From Runella rosea (GTDB lineage: Bacteria > Bacteroidota > Bacteroidia > Cytophagales > Spirosomataceae), in NCBI RefSeq assembly GCF_003325355.1, contig NZ_CP030850.1, forward strand, positions 4,829,501-4,893,500: a stretch of 64,000 nt of DNA. Reading direction: 5' to 3'. Positions 43,254-51,928 of the stretch are shown here, one piece after another. The position numbers and the translations under genes were made by a program. The stretch's first letter is position 1. Every line of letters begins with the position of its first letter. The notes under the pieces were generated by a model. The model worked only from the letters and a program-made list of their open reading frames with translations, made no database searches and was not told where the DNA came from.

Positions 43254-43551
43254 TGTATTCTATAGTTGTCACATCAATTTTATCATATTCCTTATGGGTT
43301 CCAATCCATATAATAAACACAAACTGATAGTTATAGTCTATTTCTGTAACTAAGCGGTAAGCGTTGCCTTTAATATTAAAAACCACTCGGTTATTTGCTA
43401 CAATACTGGCATTTCCGTACGTTTTTTTTACTTCATTTGGTGAGGTCCAAGCTGCTCCTTTCGTAGTATTATACCAATCTAACAAGGGAAATTCAGCTGT
43501 TGGATTCATAAGCCAAAAATCCCGCAGAGTACTTTTTGCAATAATTCGCAT
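43246..43551 (-). CDS. higB: HigB-type mRNA interferase toxin
   Basis: A 101-residue RelE-superfamily toxin that would cut mRNA on ribosomes. Family features are the N-terminal MRIIAKSTLRDFW, the middle VVFNIKGNAYRLVTEIDYNY and the C-terminal FIIWIGTHKEYDKIDV with the conserved His and Asp/Lys. The start at 43551 is chosen over one five codons upstream because family members begin there. It forms one unit with higA. Confidence 0.9.
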   Translation of the reverse strand: MRIIAKSTLRDFWLMNPTAEFPLLDWYNTTKGAAWTSPNEVKKTYGNASIVANNRVVFNIKGNAYRLVTEIDYNYQFVFIIWIGTHKEYDKIDVTTIEYNG

Positions 43552-43599
43552 ATCAAAAATAAACAATGGTTGCTAAATTCGCAACTTTTAGCGTTTTTA

Positions 43600-45747
43600 T
43601 TATTTCCCTTTCTCCCAAATCGCCAGCGCAATGCGCAGTTTATAGTATTCATATTGGCCTTCCAGTTGCTCAAACAAAGGTTTTAACGCTGCACCAGGTG
43701 TTACTTGTAGCAAGTCGGCGGCTTCGGTGATGGTTCGGTATTCATTTTTGGTGAGGTATTGCCACACATCCACTTCGTAGCCATCTTCGTACAGCTTGGC
43801 CAAGTGCGAATACACCGTCAATTCGTTGAGGTTTCGGCGTTGGGCAATCTGGCTCGGCGTCAACCCCTGCTTGTACAAATCGTGGGTTTCGATGTAAGTC
43901 ATGCCGTTGACGATGCGCGTACCGGGCTGGGTTTTGGAACGGGCGTATTCCAGAATCTCGTTGATAAAGGCTTCGCCGTAGTGCGAAAACTTGGTTTCTC
44001 CCACGCCCGAAACCTGCAACATTTGAAAACGATTAATGGGGCGTTTTTCGGCCATATCAGAGAGTGTTGCATCTGAAAACACCACAAACGGTGGCACGTT
44101 CAGCTCGTCGGCCAACTGCTTCCGCACCTTTCGTAACCGCTCAAACAGTTCATCGCGAATGACCTCCTTCTTGGTTTTTACGGGTTCGGCGGTTTCTTCC
44201 TGACGCTTGCGTTTTTCTTCGTATGATTCAAATCGTACCAATTGCACCTTGCGCTCGCCGCGTAGCACCTGCCACGAAGTTTCGTTGAGTTTAAGTGAGT
44301 GTGCTTCGTCATAGGCCACGTCCATCACGCCCGAGTTGAGCATTTGGGTGAGGTAGTCGGCCCATTCTTCGGCGCGCAGTTCGCGGCCCGCGCCAAAGGT
44401 CTTGATGCGGTCGTAGCCGCGCTCGGTCACGTTGCGGTTGTGCGAGCCGCGCAGTACGTCAACCAACAAGCCCATCGCAATTTTCTGGTCGGTGCGCGCT
44501 ATGGCCGACAGTGCCTTTTGGGCGGCCAGCGTCGCGTCAAATTTGGAGCGGGGATTGCGGCATACGTCGCAGTTGCCGCAGTCGCGGTCGACGGCCTCGT
44601 TGAAATAACTCAACAAAATGCGCCGCCGACAGTGGTCGGCTTCGGCGTATTGCTTCATGCGATCGAGCTTGGCAAACTGAATATCTTTGAGGTGTTGGGG
44701 CAACTCCGAGCTTTCAATCATATCGCGGCGCATCATCCAATCGGCAAAGCTATAAAACAGCATCGTGTCGGATTTAAGTCCGTCGCGGCCCGCGCGGCCT
44801 ATTTCCTGATAAAAACTCTCGACGTTGCTGGGCATGTTGTAGTGCATGATCCAGCGTACGTTCGATTTATCAATCCCCATTCCGAAAGCGATGGTGGCGA
44901 CCATGATTTGTATATCGTCACGCAAGAAATCGTCCTGCACTTTGGAGCGTTCTTCGGGAGGGAGTTTGGCGTGATAATGCCGCGCGTTGATGCCTTTTGC
45001 GCGCAGTTTTTGGGCAATGTCTTCGGTGGTTTTGCGGGCCAGACAGTAAATAATGCCCGACTGATTGGGGTGGTCGTTGATAAATTGCTCAATGACCTTG
45101 ATTCGGTTGCGCCCGGGCAGCACATTGAGCGAAAGGTTGGGGCGGTCAAAAGAAGCCTCAAACACCCGCGCTTCTGGAATGCCCAATTGCTTCAGGACAT
45201 CCCGCCGCGTCACGCGGTCGGCGGTGGCCGTCAGTGCCACCATAGGCACGTGCCGAAACGCCGCCTTTAGAATGTGCAACTGCGTGTATTCTGGACGAAA
45301 GTCATGCCCCCAAACCGATACGCAGTGAGATTCGTCTACGGCAAAAAGATTGATGTTCAATGACCTAATGAAGTCCAGCGAGCCAGAGGCAAAAAGCTTT
45401 TCTGGCGCAATATAGAGCAGCTTTAGCTCGCCCGCGTGGCATTGTTTTTCGATGGCGTATTGCTCCGAGGTACTCTGGGTACTGTTCAAAAAAGCGGCCT
45501 CAATGCCGTTGGCACGGAGGGCTTGGACTTGGTCTTTCATGAGGGCAATCAACGGTGATATCACGAGTGTGATGCCCTCTTTCATTAAGGCGGGCACTTG
45601 AAAACACACGGATTTTCCACCACCCGTAGGCATCAGCACCATGCAGTCGTTTCCTGCCGCTATCCAATCAATGATTTCGGATTGTAACGGCCTGAAGGTA
45701 TCGTATCCAAAGTATTGTTTTAAAATCTGTTCTTTACTCAGCAACAT
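43600..45747 (-). CDS. recQ: ATP-dependent DNA helicase RecQ
   Basis: A 715-residue 3'-5' helicase. Motif 0 is FGYDTFRPLQSEII, Walker A is MPTGGGKSVCFQ, Walker B is AVDESHCVSVWGHDF, and motif VI is QEIGRAGRDG. The zinc-binding cysteines are in HCRRRILLSYF and DCGNCDVCRNP. The RQC winged helix follows. An HRDC domain lies near residues 515-600 (LNVPPFVVFSDATLSDMAE), and a further C-terminal helix-turn-helix region ends the protein. It acts in recombination and replication-fork repair. The start at 45747 gives the usual short N-terminus. Confidence 0.95.
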   Translation of the reverse strand: MLLSKEQILKQYFGYDTFRPLQSEIIDWIAAGNDCMVLMPTGGGKSVCFQVPALMKEGITLVISPLIALMKDQVQALRANGIEAAFLNSTQSTSEQYAIEKQCHAGELKLLYIAPEKLFASGSLDFIRSLNINLFAVDESHCVSVWGHDFRPEYTQLHILKAAFRHVPMVALTATADRVTRRDVLKQLGIPEARVFEASFDRPNLSLNVLPGRNRIKVIEQFINDHPNQSGIIYCLARKTTEDIAQKLRAKGINARHYHAKLPPEERSKVQDDFLRDDIQIMVATIAFGMGIDKSNVRWIMHYNMPSNVESFYQEIGRAGRDGLKSDTMLFYSFADWMMRRDMIESSELPQHLKDIQFAKLDRMKQYAEADHCRRRILLSYFNEAVDRDCGNCDVCRNPRSKFDATLAAQKALSAIARTDQKIAMGLLVDVLRGSHNRNVTERGYDRIKTFGAGRELRAEEWADYLTQMLNSGVMDVAYDEAHSLKLNETSWQVLRGERKVQLVRFESYEEKRKRQEETAEPVKTKKEVIRDELFERLRKVRKQLADELNVPPFVVFSDATLSDMAEKRPINRFQMLQVSGVGETKFSHYGEAFINEILEYARSKTQPGTRIVNGMTYIETHDLYKQGLTPSQIAQRRNLNELTVYSHLAKLYEDGYEVDVWQYLTKNEYRTITEAADLLQVTPGAALKPLFEQLEGQYEYYKLRIALAIWEKGK

Positions 45748-45915
45748 CAGACTATGTACTTTTTGTGGTTTATGAGGGTCTAACACCTTCTTGTATCCCT
45801 CATTTTAGGCTCTCCTTTAGGTTAGACGCTATTACTTATTTTATGGTACGGCAAGTAAGGGAAAAGTTGCCTAAAATTGGGTAATTATTCCAAAACCTTT
45901 ATCTCTTTACCTAAG

Positions 45916-46749
45916 ATGAAAACCTATTTTATGGCTCTTACAACGCTGTTGTGGGGGTATACAGCACTTGCCCAAAAAGTGGCTCTTGTAAGCCTAGAGG
46001 ACCGCCGTTCTCTCAGTAATTCTTATTTCGGAAACCGTTGTGAAATTGAAATTAAAACGACTGGCGACGAAGTACGTAAATACAAATACGTCAGAATTAA
46101 AAATCTCACCAAGGCGATTGATAGTGAAGGTGTTGAGCTTCTCACTGATAAGCAAGATCGGGCCGATTATGCCGAAATTGGCGACGAAAAACTTAAAATT
46201 GAGCTTAAAAATCCGCTGCGTAAAGCAACCTCTATCAAAGAAGTTTCGGGGACGTTGGATTTGTATAATCCTACCGAAGCCAACGGCGCGATTGTAAAAG
46301 TGGCTAATTTTCAGGCAAAGCCCAACGTCAATTTATTGCCTAAGAAAGCGCCGCTATCCATTGTTTTTTTTACCAAAGAGTCGGTCGAAAAAATGGCCAA
46401 AGAACAAAAAGCCGAACGCGAAGCCAAGATGAAACAACTCGACCCCGCCACGCGCGAAATCGCCGCTGGACTCATGGCCTTAGTGGAGGGATTCGGGTCG
46501 GGCATGGCGGGAGAGAATGAACTTTCGTTTTACGTAAACGGCGATAACGGCAAACTCGTAGACATTAAAATGGAGGACGAAACGGGCAAAGAAGTACGGC
46601 GAAGCGGCCGCTTTATCTCAGGCGAACACCTGCACACCTACAGCTATGATGAGAAACCAACTCCTAAATGGAAACTCAAAATCCTCATCGAAACCCCCGC
46701 TTCTGTTAAGTCCGTGCCGTTTAGCTTGAAAGATATTGAATTGCCGTAA
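45916..46749 (+). CDS. Exported protein of unknown function
   Basis: A 277-residue protein with signal peptide MKTYFMALTTLLWGYTALA. I do not recognise a family. The mature part begins with a beta-rich region (VALVSLEDRRSLSNSYFGNR), includes a charged helical stretch (EKMAKEQKAEREAKMKQLD), and ends with a second beta-rich region whose segments LVDIKMEDETGKEV and WKLKILIETP resemble an Ig-like fold. A periplasmic or surface location is likely. It is convergent with the methyltransferase-HIT gene across a repeat-filled gap. Confidence 0.75.
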   Translation: MKTYFMALTTLLWGYTALAQKVALVSLEDRRSLSNSYFGNRCEIEIKTTGDEVRKYKYVRIKNLTKAIDSEGVELLTDKQDRADYAEIGDEKLKIELKNPLRKATSIKEVSGTLDLYNPTEANGAIVKVANFQAKPNVNLLPKKAPLSIVFFTKESVEKMAKEQKAEREAKMKQLDPATREIAAGLMALVEGFGSGMAGENELSFYVNGDNGKLVDIKMEDETGKEVRRSGRFISGEHLHTYSYDEKPTPKWKLKILIETPASVKSVPFSLKDIELP

Positions 46750-46781
46750 GGTGTTGAAATGGCCAAACTGTATTAGGGTTT

Positions 46782-46826
46782 TACTGCTTTGTCAGATTGT
46801 GGACGAAGGTCAGACGACAGTCAGAC
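46782..46826 (-). repeat. 45-bp dispersed repeat, copy B
   Basis: Read on the minus strand it starts GTCTGACTGTCGTCTGACC and agrees with 10972-11016 at about 39 of 45 positions. It lies between convergent genes, as copy A does, and is followed directly by a 14-bp tandem repeat. Two copies in 64 kb suggest many in the genome. Confidence 0.65.
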
Positions 46827-46827
46827 T

Positions 46828-46874
46828 GGGTCGCATAGACCGAGTCGCGTAGACCGGGTCGCGTAGACCGGGTC
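46828..46874. repeat. 14-bp tandem repeat, 3.4 copies
   Basis: The unit is gggtcgcgtagacc. The three full copies differ at single positions (one reads gcatagacc and one starts gagtc), and a partial copy gggtc ends the array. It lies in the intergenic gap between the unknown exported protein and the methyltransferase-HIT gene. Confidence 0.8.
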
Positions 46875-46929
46875 AATGGTGGTATATGGCTTGTAAGGTA
46901 ATATTTTAGTTTGCAGTTTATTAAGTGTT

Positions 46930-47778
46930 TTACCGTAAAATAGCCCGAATACCTCCGCTTGGGTTTTTGCAATCGCCGGTATAGCGCGGAATGAGGTGCA
47001 GGCTTGCGTGAGGGAATTTTTGCCCGGCACTTTTGCCTATGTTCATGCCTGTGGTGAAGCCGTCAGGTTGAAAGTTGGCTTTGATTCGTTTTTGTACAAA
47101 AGTAGAGAGTTGCACCAAGTCTTTTTGTTCTTCAAACGTCAGTTCAAAATAATCGGCCACGTGGCGTTTGGGGACAATCAGTGTATGACCTTTGGCAACA
47201 GGATAGCCATCCAGAACCGCGTAACTCAGAGGTGTTTCAGCCAGCAAATGTAATCTTGCTGCAGGTTTACAAAATGGGCATTTTGATTGATTATCAGTGG
47301 CTTGGTTAATGTGTTTGTACTCGTAAAACTCGGTATTCTCGTTTAGAAAAATGGAAGTATATGGCAGTTTTACAAAACATTGATAAGTGGGCTTTCCATG
47401 CACCTGATGCGTACGAAAACCGTCTTTTTGAATATCGCGACGAACGGCAAAATAGGCTCTGCCCGTAGGTTTGAGCAAACTTGAAATCTGCATCAGCACC
47501 GTATTCTGTTCTTCGGGGAAAAGCACATTTAATACATAAAAACAGAGAATGGTATCAAAGGTGTCGGAAGGGTATTGCGGAAAATAATGCGGGTCAAACC
47601 CCTGAACATCAAAGCCTTTTTGGTGCAAAAAGTCAACGTCTTTACCAAATCCACAGCCAAAATCTAGAATTTTACCTAATACTGCTTTTTTTTCAATGAG
47701 TTTGCGGAGCGGGAAAGAAGGCTTGTCTCTTGGGATTGCTGTAAGATGGCAGAAGCTATTTAGTTTTTGATGTTCCAT
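46930..47778 (-). CDS. Methyltransferase-HIT domain fusion protein
   Basis: A 282-residue two-domain protein. Residues about 30-160 are a class I SAM-dependent methyltransferase (motif I ILDFGCGFGKDVDFL, later CFYVLNVLFPEEQ). Residues about 165-282 are a HIT nucleotide-hydrolase domain with a CPFC zinc-type start, GYPVAKGHTLIVPKRHV, and the HIT triad region PHASLHLIPRY. The triad should be HxHxH, but the central nucleophilic His is Ser (HASLH, codon at 47002-47004), so phosphoramidase or AMP-transfer chemistry may be lost or changed. The methyltransferase lacks the NPPY/DPPY motif of DNA N-methylases. It overlaps the HNH nuclease gene by 19 nt and is transcribed after it. Confidence 0.87.
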   Translation of the reverse strand: MEHQKLNSFCHLTAIPRDKPSFPLRKLIEKKAVLGKILDFGCGFGKDVDFLHQKGFDVQGFDPHYFPQYPSDTFDTILCFYVLNVLFPEEQNTVLMQISSLLKPTGRAYFAVRRDIQKDGFRTHQVHGKPTYQCFVKLPYTSIFLNENTEFYEYKHINQATDNQSKCPFCKPAARLHLLAETPLSYAVLDGYPVAKGHTLIVPKRHVADYFELTFEEQKDLVQLSTFVQKRIKANFQPDGFTTGMNIGKSAGQKFPHASLHLIPRYTGDCKNPSGGIRAILR

Positions 47779-48878
47779 TCTTCAAAACCCCTAATCGTTA
47801 TTAAATAATCACATGTTTTTTGTAATTGCTGAATTGCATCTGTTCGCCAATTTTCAAAAGAAGAATCCCCTAAAAGTGATATTTTTATCTCTTTATCAAA
47901 CCTTGTAGAATTAGTATTATGTAAAAGTTCCCAATAATACAAAATCAGGTTTTTTTGACGCTCAATTAAATTTACTGATGGCAATTTGTCTCTTTTAAGG
48001 TTATTAATACTTGGTTTCGCTGGCAGTAAATTCCATAAATCATTATTTTTCAACACTGAAAAAGGAATGACATGGTCAATATCATAATTACTGATTTTGT
48101 CACCTGTCCAAACACAAAAAACAGCACCTTCACTTTTCAGCAACTCCTTATATTTCACTTTAGACTCCTTTACATCTCTTTCTGTCACAGGACTTTTTAA
48201 AACTTCCTGTAAAACCGTTTGTGTTGATAATAATTTATTTGAAGCACTAACAGAAAATTCAGACCATTTAACGAGAAGAGAGTCTTGTCCTGTAATAAAA
48301 CTGCCTAAAAGCTTGAATGCTTCATAGTACTCTTTGGAAATCCAGAAGGAGCCAAATGATTGGATTAAATATTCTTTATCAATTTTAACTGACCGTAAAC
48401 TCGTCTTGACAAGATTAAATTTATAAATGCTATATTCTTCATTTGATATTGAACGCCCAATGTATCGCATAGGCATAGTGACAATTGTATTACGGAGCTT
48501 TTTGATGAGTTTAACAAAGACAGGTTGTATATCTTGCGGGATTCCTTTATACTTTAAATCATTATAGAATGCTGAAAATCCACCATATGGTTGATATCTA
48601 TCTGTAAGTTCTTTAAATGGCCGTTCAAAAGCCAATTGGACATTACCTTGTATTTGTGCAAATGAAATATTTGCTTCGAAAATTGGATAATAATAGACAA
48701 GCCATTTTTCTACTAATAGCCACAAAGGGATATAAACCTTATCATCCTTTGAATTAATAAAAGGTGAGTTCTCTTGAATAATATCAATTGTACCTCGAAG
48801 GAGAGCAAATTTATAGGTAGTTGTTTTACTATCTCTTTCAATAATTTTATTAATGTTTTTAAATATTTCGTAATTCAT
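47760..48878 (-). CDS. HNH endonuclease-domain protein
   Basis: A 372-residue protein whose last 120 residues hold an HNH nuclease domain: AVFCVWTGDKISNYDIDHVI has the Asp-His core, followed by NDLWNLLPAKPSINNLKRDK with the Asn residues. The N-terminal 250 residues are helical and unassigned (SKTTTYKFALLRGTIDIIQ). The start at 48878 (MNYEIFKNIN) is chosen over 48911. Base composition is clearly AT-richer than in neighbouring genes, suggesting transfer. The 3' end overlaps the methyltransferase-HIT gene, so both belong to one transcript. A defence or nucleic-acid processing role is inference. Confidence 0.8.
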   Translation of the reverse strand: MNYEIFKNINKIIERDSKTTTYKFALLRGTIDIIQENSPFINSKDDKVYIPLWLLVEKWLVYYYPIFEANISFAQIQGNVQLAFERPFKELTDRYQPYGGFSAFYNDLKYKGIPQDIQPVFVKLIKKLRNTIVTMPMRYIGRSISNEEYSIYKFNLVKTSLRSVKIDKEYLIQSFGSFWISKEYYEAFKLLGSFITGQDSLLVKWSEFSVSASNKLLSTQTVLQEVLKSPVTERDVKESKVKYKELLKSEGAVFCVWTGDKISNYDIDHVIPFSVLKNNDLWNLLPAKPSINNLKRDKLPSVNLIERQKNLILYYWELLHNTNSTRFDKEIKISLLGDSSFENWRTDAIQQLQKTCDYLITIRGFEEWNIKN

Positions 48879-49033
48879 AGAAATAAATATTTTGAACCAT
48901 AAATTACTCAAAAAGTTGATATGACTTAATTATACTCCTACCTAATAGATCTCAAGATTATAATCAACAGTAAATGAGCCACTTAAAGCTATACGTATCA
49001 AAAGGATAGGTACGAAGGAGACAAAAAATAAAA

Positions 49034-49064
49034 AAATCCCCGCCGGCAGGACCAGCGGGGATTT
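49034..49064 (-). terminator. Terminator after the GH106-like gene
   Basis: aaatccccgc (49034-49043) and gcggggattt (49055-49064) form a 10-bp stem. On the minus strand it is followed by a T-rich run. It lies about 100 nt after the stop of the gene at 49164-51695. Confidence 0.7.
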
Positions 49065-49163
49065 ATCTCTCTAACAGCCATAAAAACGAATACGATTAAT
49101 GTTGTAACCATAATCTGTTATCCAATACGCCTATCAACGGGTGGCCGTTGCAACCGAGACCTA

Positions 49164-51695
49164 TTAATTTTTTGCCGCTTCCAAGGTTATATTGCCCAGC
49201 AGCCCCGAAGGCATAGGTGTCCACTTGGCGGCGTTAAACGGTTTGTATTGAATATCTACCATATTGATTTCCTGAAACTTCTTCCATTCGGGCTGCTGCG
49301 TGTCGCGCAGGCGCATGTAGTTGGCCGAAAGGTTAGTGACCTCAATGACAATGCGGTTTTGTTTGGTTTTCAGGGTATTGGCGGGAATGTCCAGCCGAAA
49401 AGGTAGGCTCCATGCCGTACCGATTTTTTTGCCGTTGAGGGTCACATCAGCCACTTCGCGGACGTCGCCCAAATCCAGTGTCATCTTCTGGGTCGGGCTA
49501 AAACCCTTGGGCAAATCGAACGTGAGTGAATAGCGGGCTGTGCCGGAAAAATAACTTGCAGAGTCGGAGAGAGAAGCCCACGAGCCGAGTTGAGTAAGGG
49601 TGGTGGCTTTGGGTAAATAGGGTTTGCCTTCAATAAATTCTAATTTCCAATTACCTTGGAGCGGTGCCGTTTTAACCTCGCCGACGTTGGAATCCAAGTT
49701 CAAGACCTCGCCGACGTTGGTGTCCAGCATCACAAAGCAGGATTCACCCGAAAGAAGTTTTAAGTACACCTGCGTTTTTCCGCCTTCAATCTTCACGGGC
49801 AACAACGTGGTTTTGCCCGTCAGGGGTTGATAAAGGGCTACTTTTTTGGCAGGAGTGGACAGGGTAATCCAGCTCTCGCTGAATTTTTGATCTTGGTTGG
49901 CAAGGAAATACACTACCTTGCCGTCCTGCATTTTACGAATATATTTCAGTCCCTCTTTGGCCCAAGTTTCCTGACGAAGATTGGCGGAGGTCAGCAGAAT
50001 TTCAAGCCCTTGAAGGCTTGGGAAGCTTTGGCCCGTCCACGTTTGGAGCATTTTTTGAAAGGCTTCATTTCGCTCTTTTTGCTCATGAAAACCCGTGGGT
50101 TGCTTGGGTAAATGTTCCATAAAAATCACTTTAACGCCCATTTTCTTTAATTCGACCAGTCGCGCCAGCGTGGTTTCGGGTAGGTAAGTAGTGGCGGGAA
50201 CGAGCAATGTTTTGTACTTGCCCGAAGCGTCAGGTTTGAACTGTTGGAGTTGATTGTCGGAAATAAAATCAAACGCAAAACCATTGTTCCAAAGCCATTC
50301 GCTTACCTGCCCAAAAGGCAGTTTCAGCAGCCATTTGTCTACGTGATGGACTTCCAACAGATGGATGCCGCCGCTGGCTCGGGCTTGGGTGGCCCACAAG
50401 TCGTGAATGGGAAAGTACACCAGCAGGTCGTTGTCGGGTTGACTGTTCTGCAAAATCGTCTGACAACGCTCTACGTATTGATTCAGCAACGGATAATGTT
50501 TCCAAAAGTGCGAATTGATGCCGTAGTTGGTGGAGGCATAAAACAGCCAACCCGGATAGTCGGCATTTTTGGGCGAGTAAGTGGTGCCGTGGTAAAAAAT
50601 ATGGTTGATACCCGCCGTAAACAGCTCATCAAGCTGAGGTTTGATTTGCGAAAGCGACACTTTAAAGTGGTTGGCGAGCCAAGTAGTGGATTCTGAGCTG
50701 ACGAGTTTCTTGCCCGTCAGGTGCGCTGCCGAGCTGGCAAACTTCATCGCCAGTGGGTTGGGCGTACCGTAGCGGTCTACTTCGTATTGGTCATCTACGC
50801 GTAGGCCCTTGATGGGAAAACGGCTGCTGCCAAAGGATTCGGTTTCGGGAATATCCGACAGGGCGTACAAATCCAACAGGTTGCCGGGTGAGCCGTGGGC
50901 TTGGTAGCGGGTCACAAAACCTTTTTTTCGCGACCAGTCGGTCCATTTTTTGGCGTAATTCTCCGCCAATAGCTCCGACAGCGTTTGGTGATAATCTATT
51001 TTAACCAAGGCCGTGGTTGTATCCGTAAAAGCGGCCCACTGGCTTTGGAGGTCGTAGCCGCGTCGTTTTTTGAATTCATTCAGAAAATCATCCGTCCAGT
51101 TGGCACCATACACTTCGTAGGAATCGTTGTACATGGCACGAGGAAGGTCTTTGATGGTGGCAAACGCCGAATCAAAACGCTGAACGTACTTCGGAACGGC
51201 ATCTACCGCAAACGGGTCGAGCACCAATCCTGCACCGCCGGGCGCGGCACGTTTGACGGCCTGCTTGGTCAACACGCTTTGGAGTTGACCGTTGGTGTAC
51301 TGCCATTTTTTTGCGGCCATGTCGGGCGTCACATTCGGGCCACCAAAGGGCCAGCCCGTTCCGGTGGTCATATCTACGCCCAGCCCGAGGCGCTTACCTT
51401 CGCGCACGGTGTGCGTCAGCATTTGCATCCATTGTGGACTCAGGTACGAAATGGCTTCTTTTTCAAGACCTTTGACGCCGTAAATCGGAATAATGTGTAC
51501 CCCGCCCAACCCCGCCTTCGCGAAGTTTTCGAGTTGCCACGTGATGTCTTTTTCAGTAACCGTGCTTCCCATCCACCACCAATAGGTCCAGGGTTTGGTG
51601 GTATTGGAGACGGGCTGTGGGTTGTTGGTCTGGGCTGTGGTGGATGGCCCCGCCGCCAAGGTAATTAAAAGGCAAAGGGAGATGATTTTTTTCAC
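49164..51695 (-). CDS. Exported GH106-like alpha-L-rhamnosidase
   Basis: An 843-residue exported glycosidase. The signal peptide is MKKIISLCLLITLAAG. The N-terminal TIM barrel has the family start PWTYWWWMGSTVTEKDITWQ, GLGGVHIIPIYGV and MTTGTGWPFGGPNV. The middle includes SSESTTWLANHFKVS. The C-terminal 150 residues form a galactose-binding-like beta-sandwich (MTLDLGDVREVADVTLNGKK). A ten-residue unit is repeated in frame near residues 655-674 (LDTNVGEVLN, LDSNVGEVKT). The enzyme would remove rhamnose from plant pectin or similar glycans. It stands alone, without a SusC/SusD pair. Confidence 0.85.
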   Translation of the reverse strand: MKKIISLCLLITLAAGPSTTAQTNNPQPVSNTTKPWTYWWWMGSTVTEKDITWQLENFAKAGLGGVHIIPIYGVKGLEKEAISYLSPQWMQMLTHTVREGKRLGLGVDMTTGTGWPFGGPNVTPDMAAKKWQYTNGQLQSVLTKQAVKRAAPGGAGLVLDPFAVDAVPKYVQRFDSAFATIKDLPRAMYNDSYEVYGANWTDDFLNEFKKRRGYDLQSQWAAFTDTTTALVKIDYHQTLSELLAENYAKKWTDWSRKKGFVTRYQAHGSPGNLLDLYALSDIPETESFGSSRFPIKGLRVDDQYEVDRYGTPNPLAMKFASSAAHLTGKKLVSSESTTWLANHFKVSLSQIKPQLDELFTAGINHIFYHGTTYSPKNADYPGWLFYASTNYGINSHFWKHYPLLNQYVERCQTILQNSQPDNDLLVYFPIHDLWATQARASGGIHLLEVHHVDKWLLKLPFGQVSEWLWNNGFAFDFISDNQLQQFKPDASGKYKTLLVPATTYLPETTLARLVELKKMGVKVIFMEHLPKQPTGFHEQKERNEAFQKMLQTWTGQSFPSLQGLEILLTSANLRQETWAKEGLKYIRKMQDGKVVYFLANQDQKFSESWITLSTPAKKVALYQPLTGKTTLLPVKIEGGKTQVYLKLLSGESCFVMLDTNVGEVLNLDSNVGEVKTAPLQGNWKLEFIEGKPYLPKATTLTQLGSWASLSDSASYFSGTARYSLTFDLPKGFSPTQKMTLDLGDVREVADVTLNGKKIGTAWSLPFRLDIPANTLKTKQNRIVIEVTNLSANYMRLRDTQQPEWKKFQEINMVDIQYKPFNAAKWTPMPSGLLGNITLEAAKN

Positions 51696-51928
51696 TTTCT
51701 ATGGGGTTAATACACCGTTACTTTTTTGCCAAAGGATTGATACCTATAAATGTTTTTTTGCGAAGCTATCTACCTGTTTTTTTCGGGAAATGTTGAGGAG
51801 GAATGTTATAAGCAAATTCAGACTGATTCCAAATTTTACGCAAAAATGTTGGAAAGCGAACAATTTCAACGACTTGGTTGTAGTATTGTAACAAAGAAAC
51901 TCAAGAATTATAACCTCGCATAATCAAT

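Noticed and set aside
44299-45270. 323-codon frame on the plus strand opposite recQ
   Set aside because: It is antisense to well-conserved RecQ motifs and its peptide is the Val/Ala/His-rich type expected from a shadow frame.
46930-48911. Type II restriction-modification system
   Set aside because: The methyltransferase has no NPPY/DPPY or PCQ catalytic motif and is fused to a HIT domain, so DNA base methylation is not supported.
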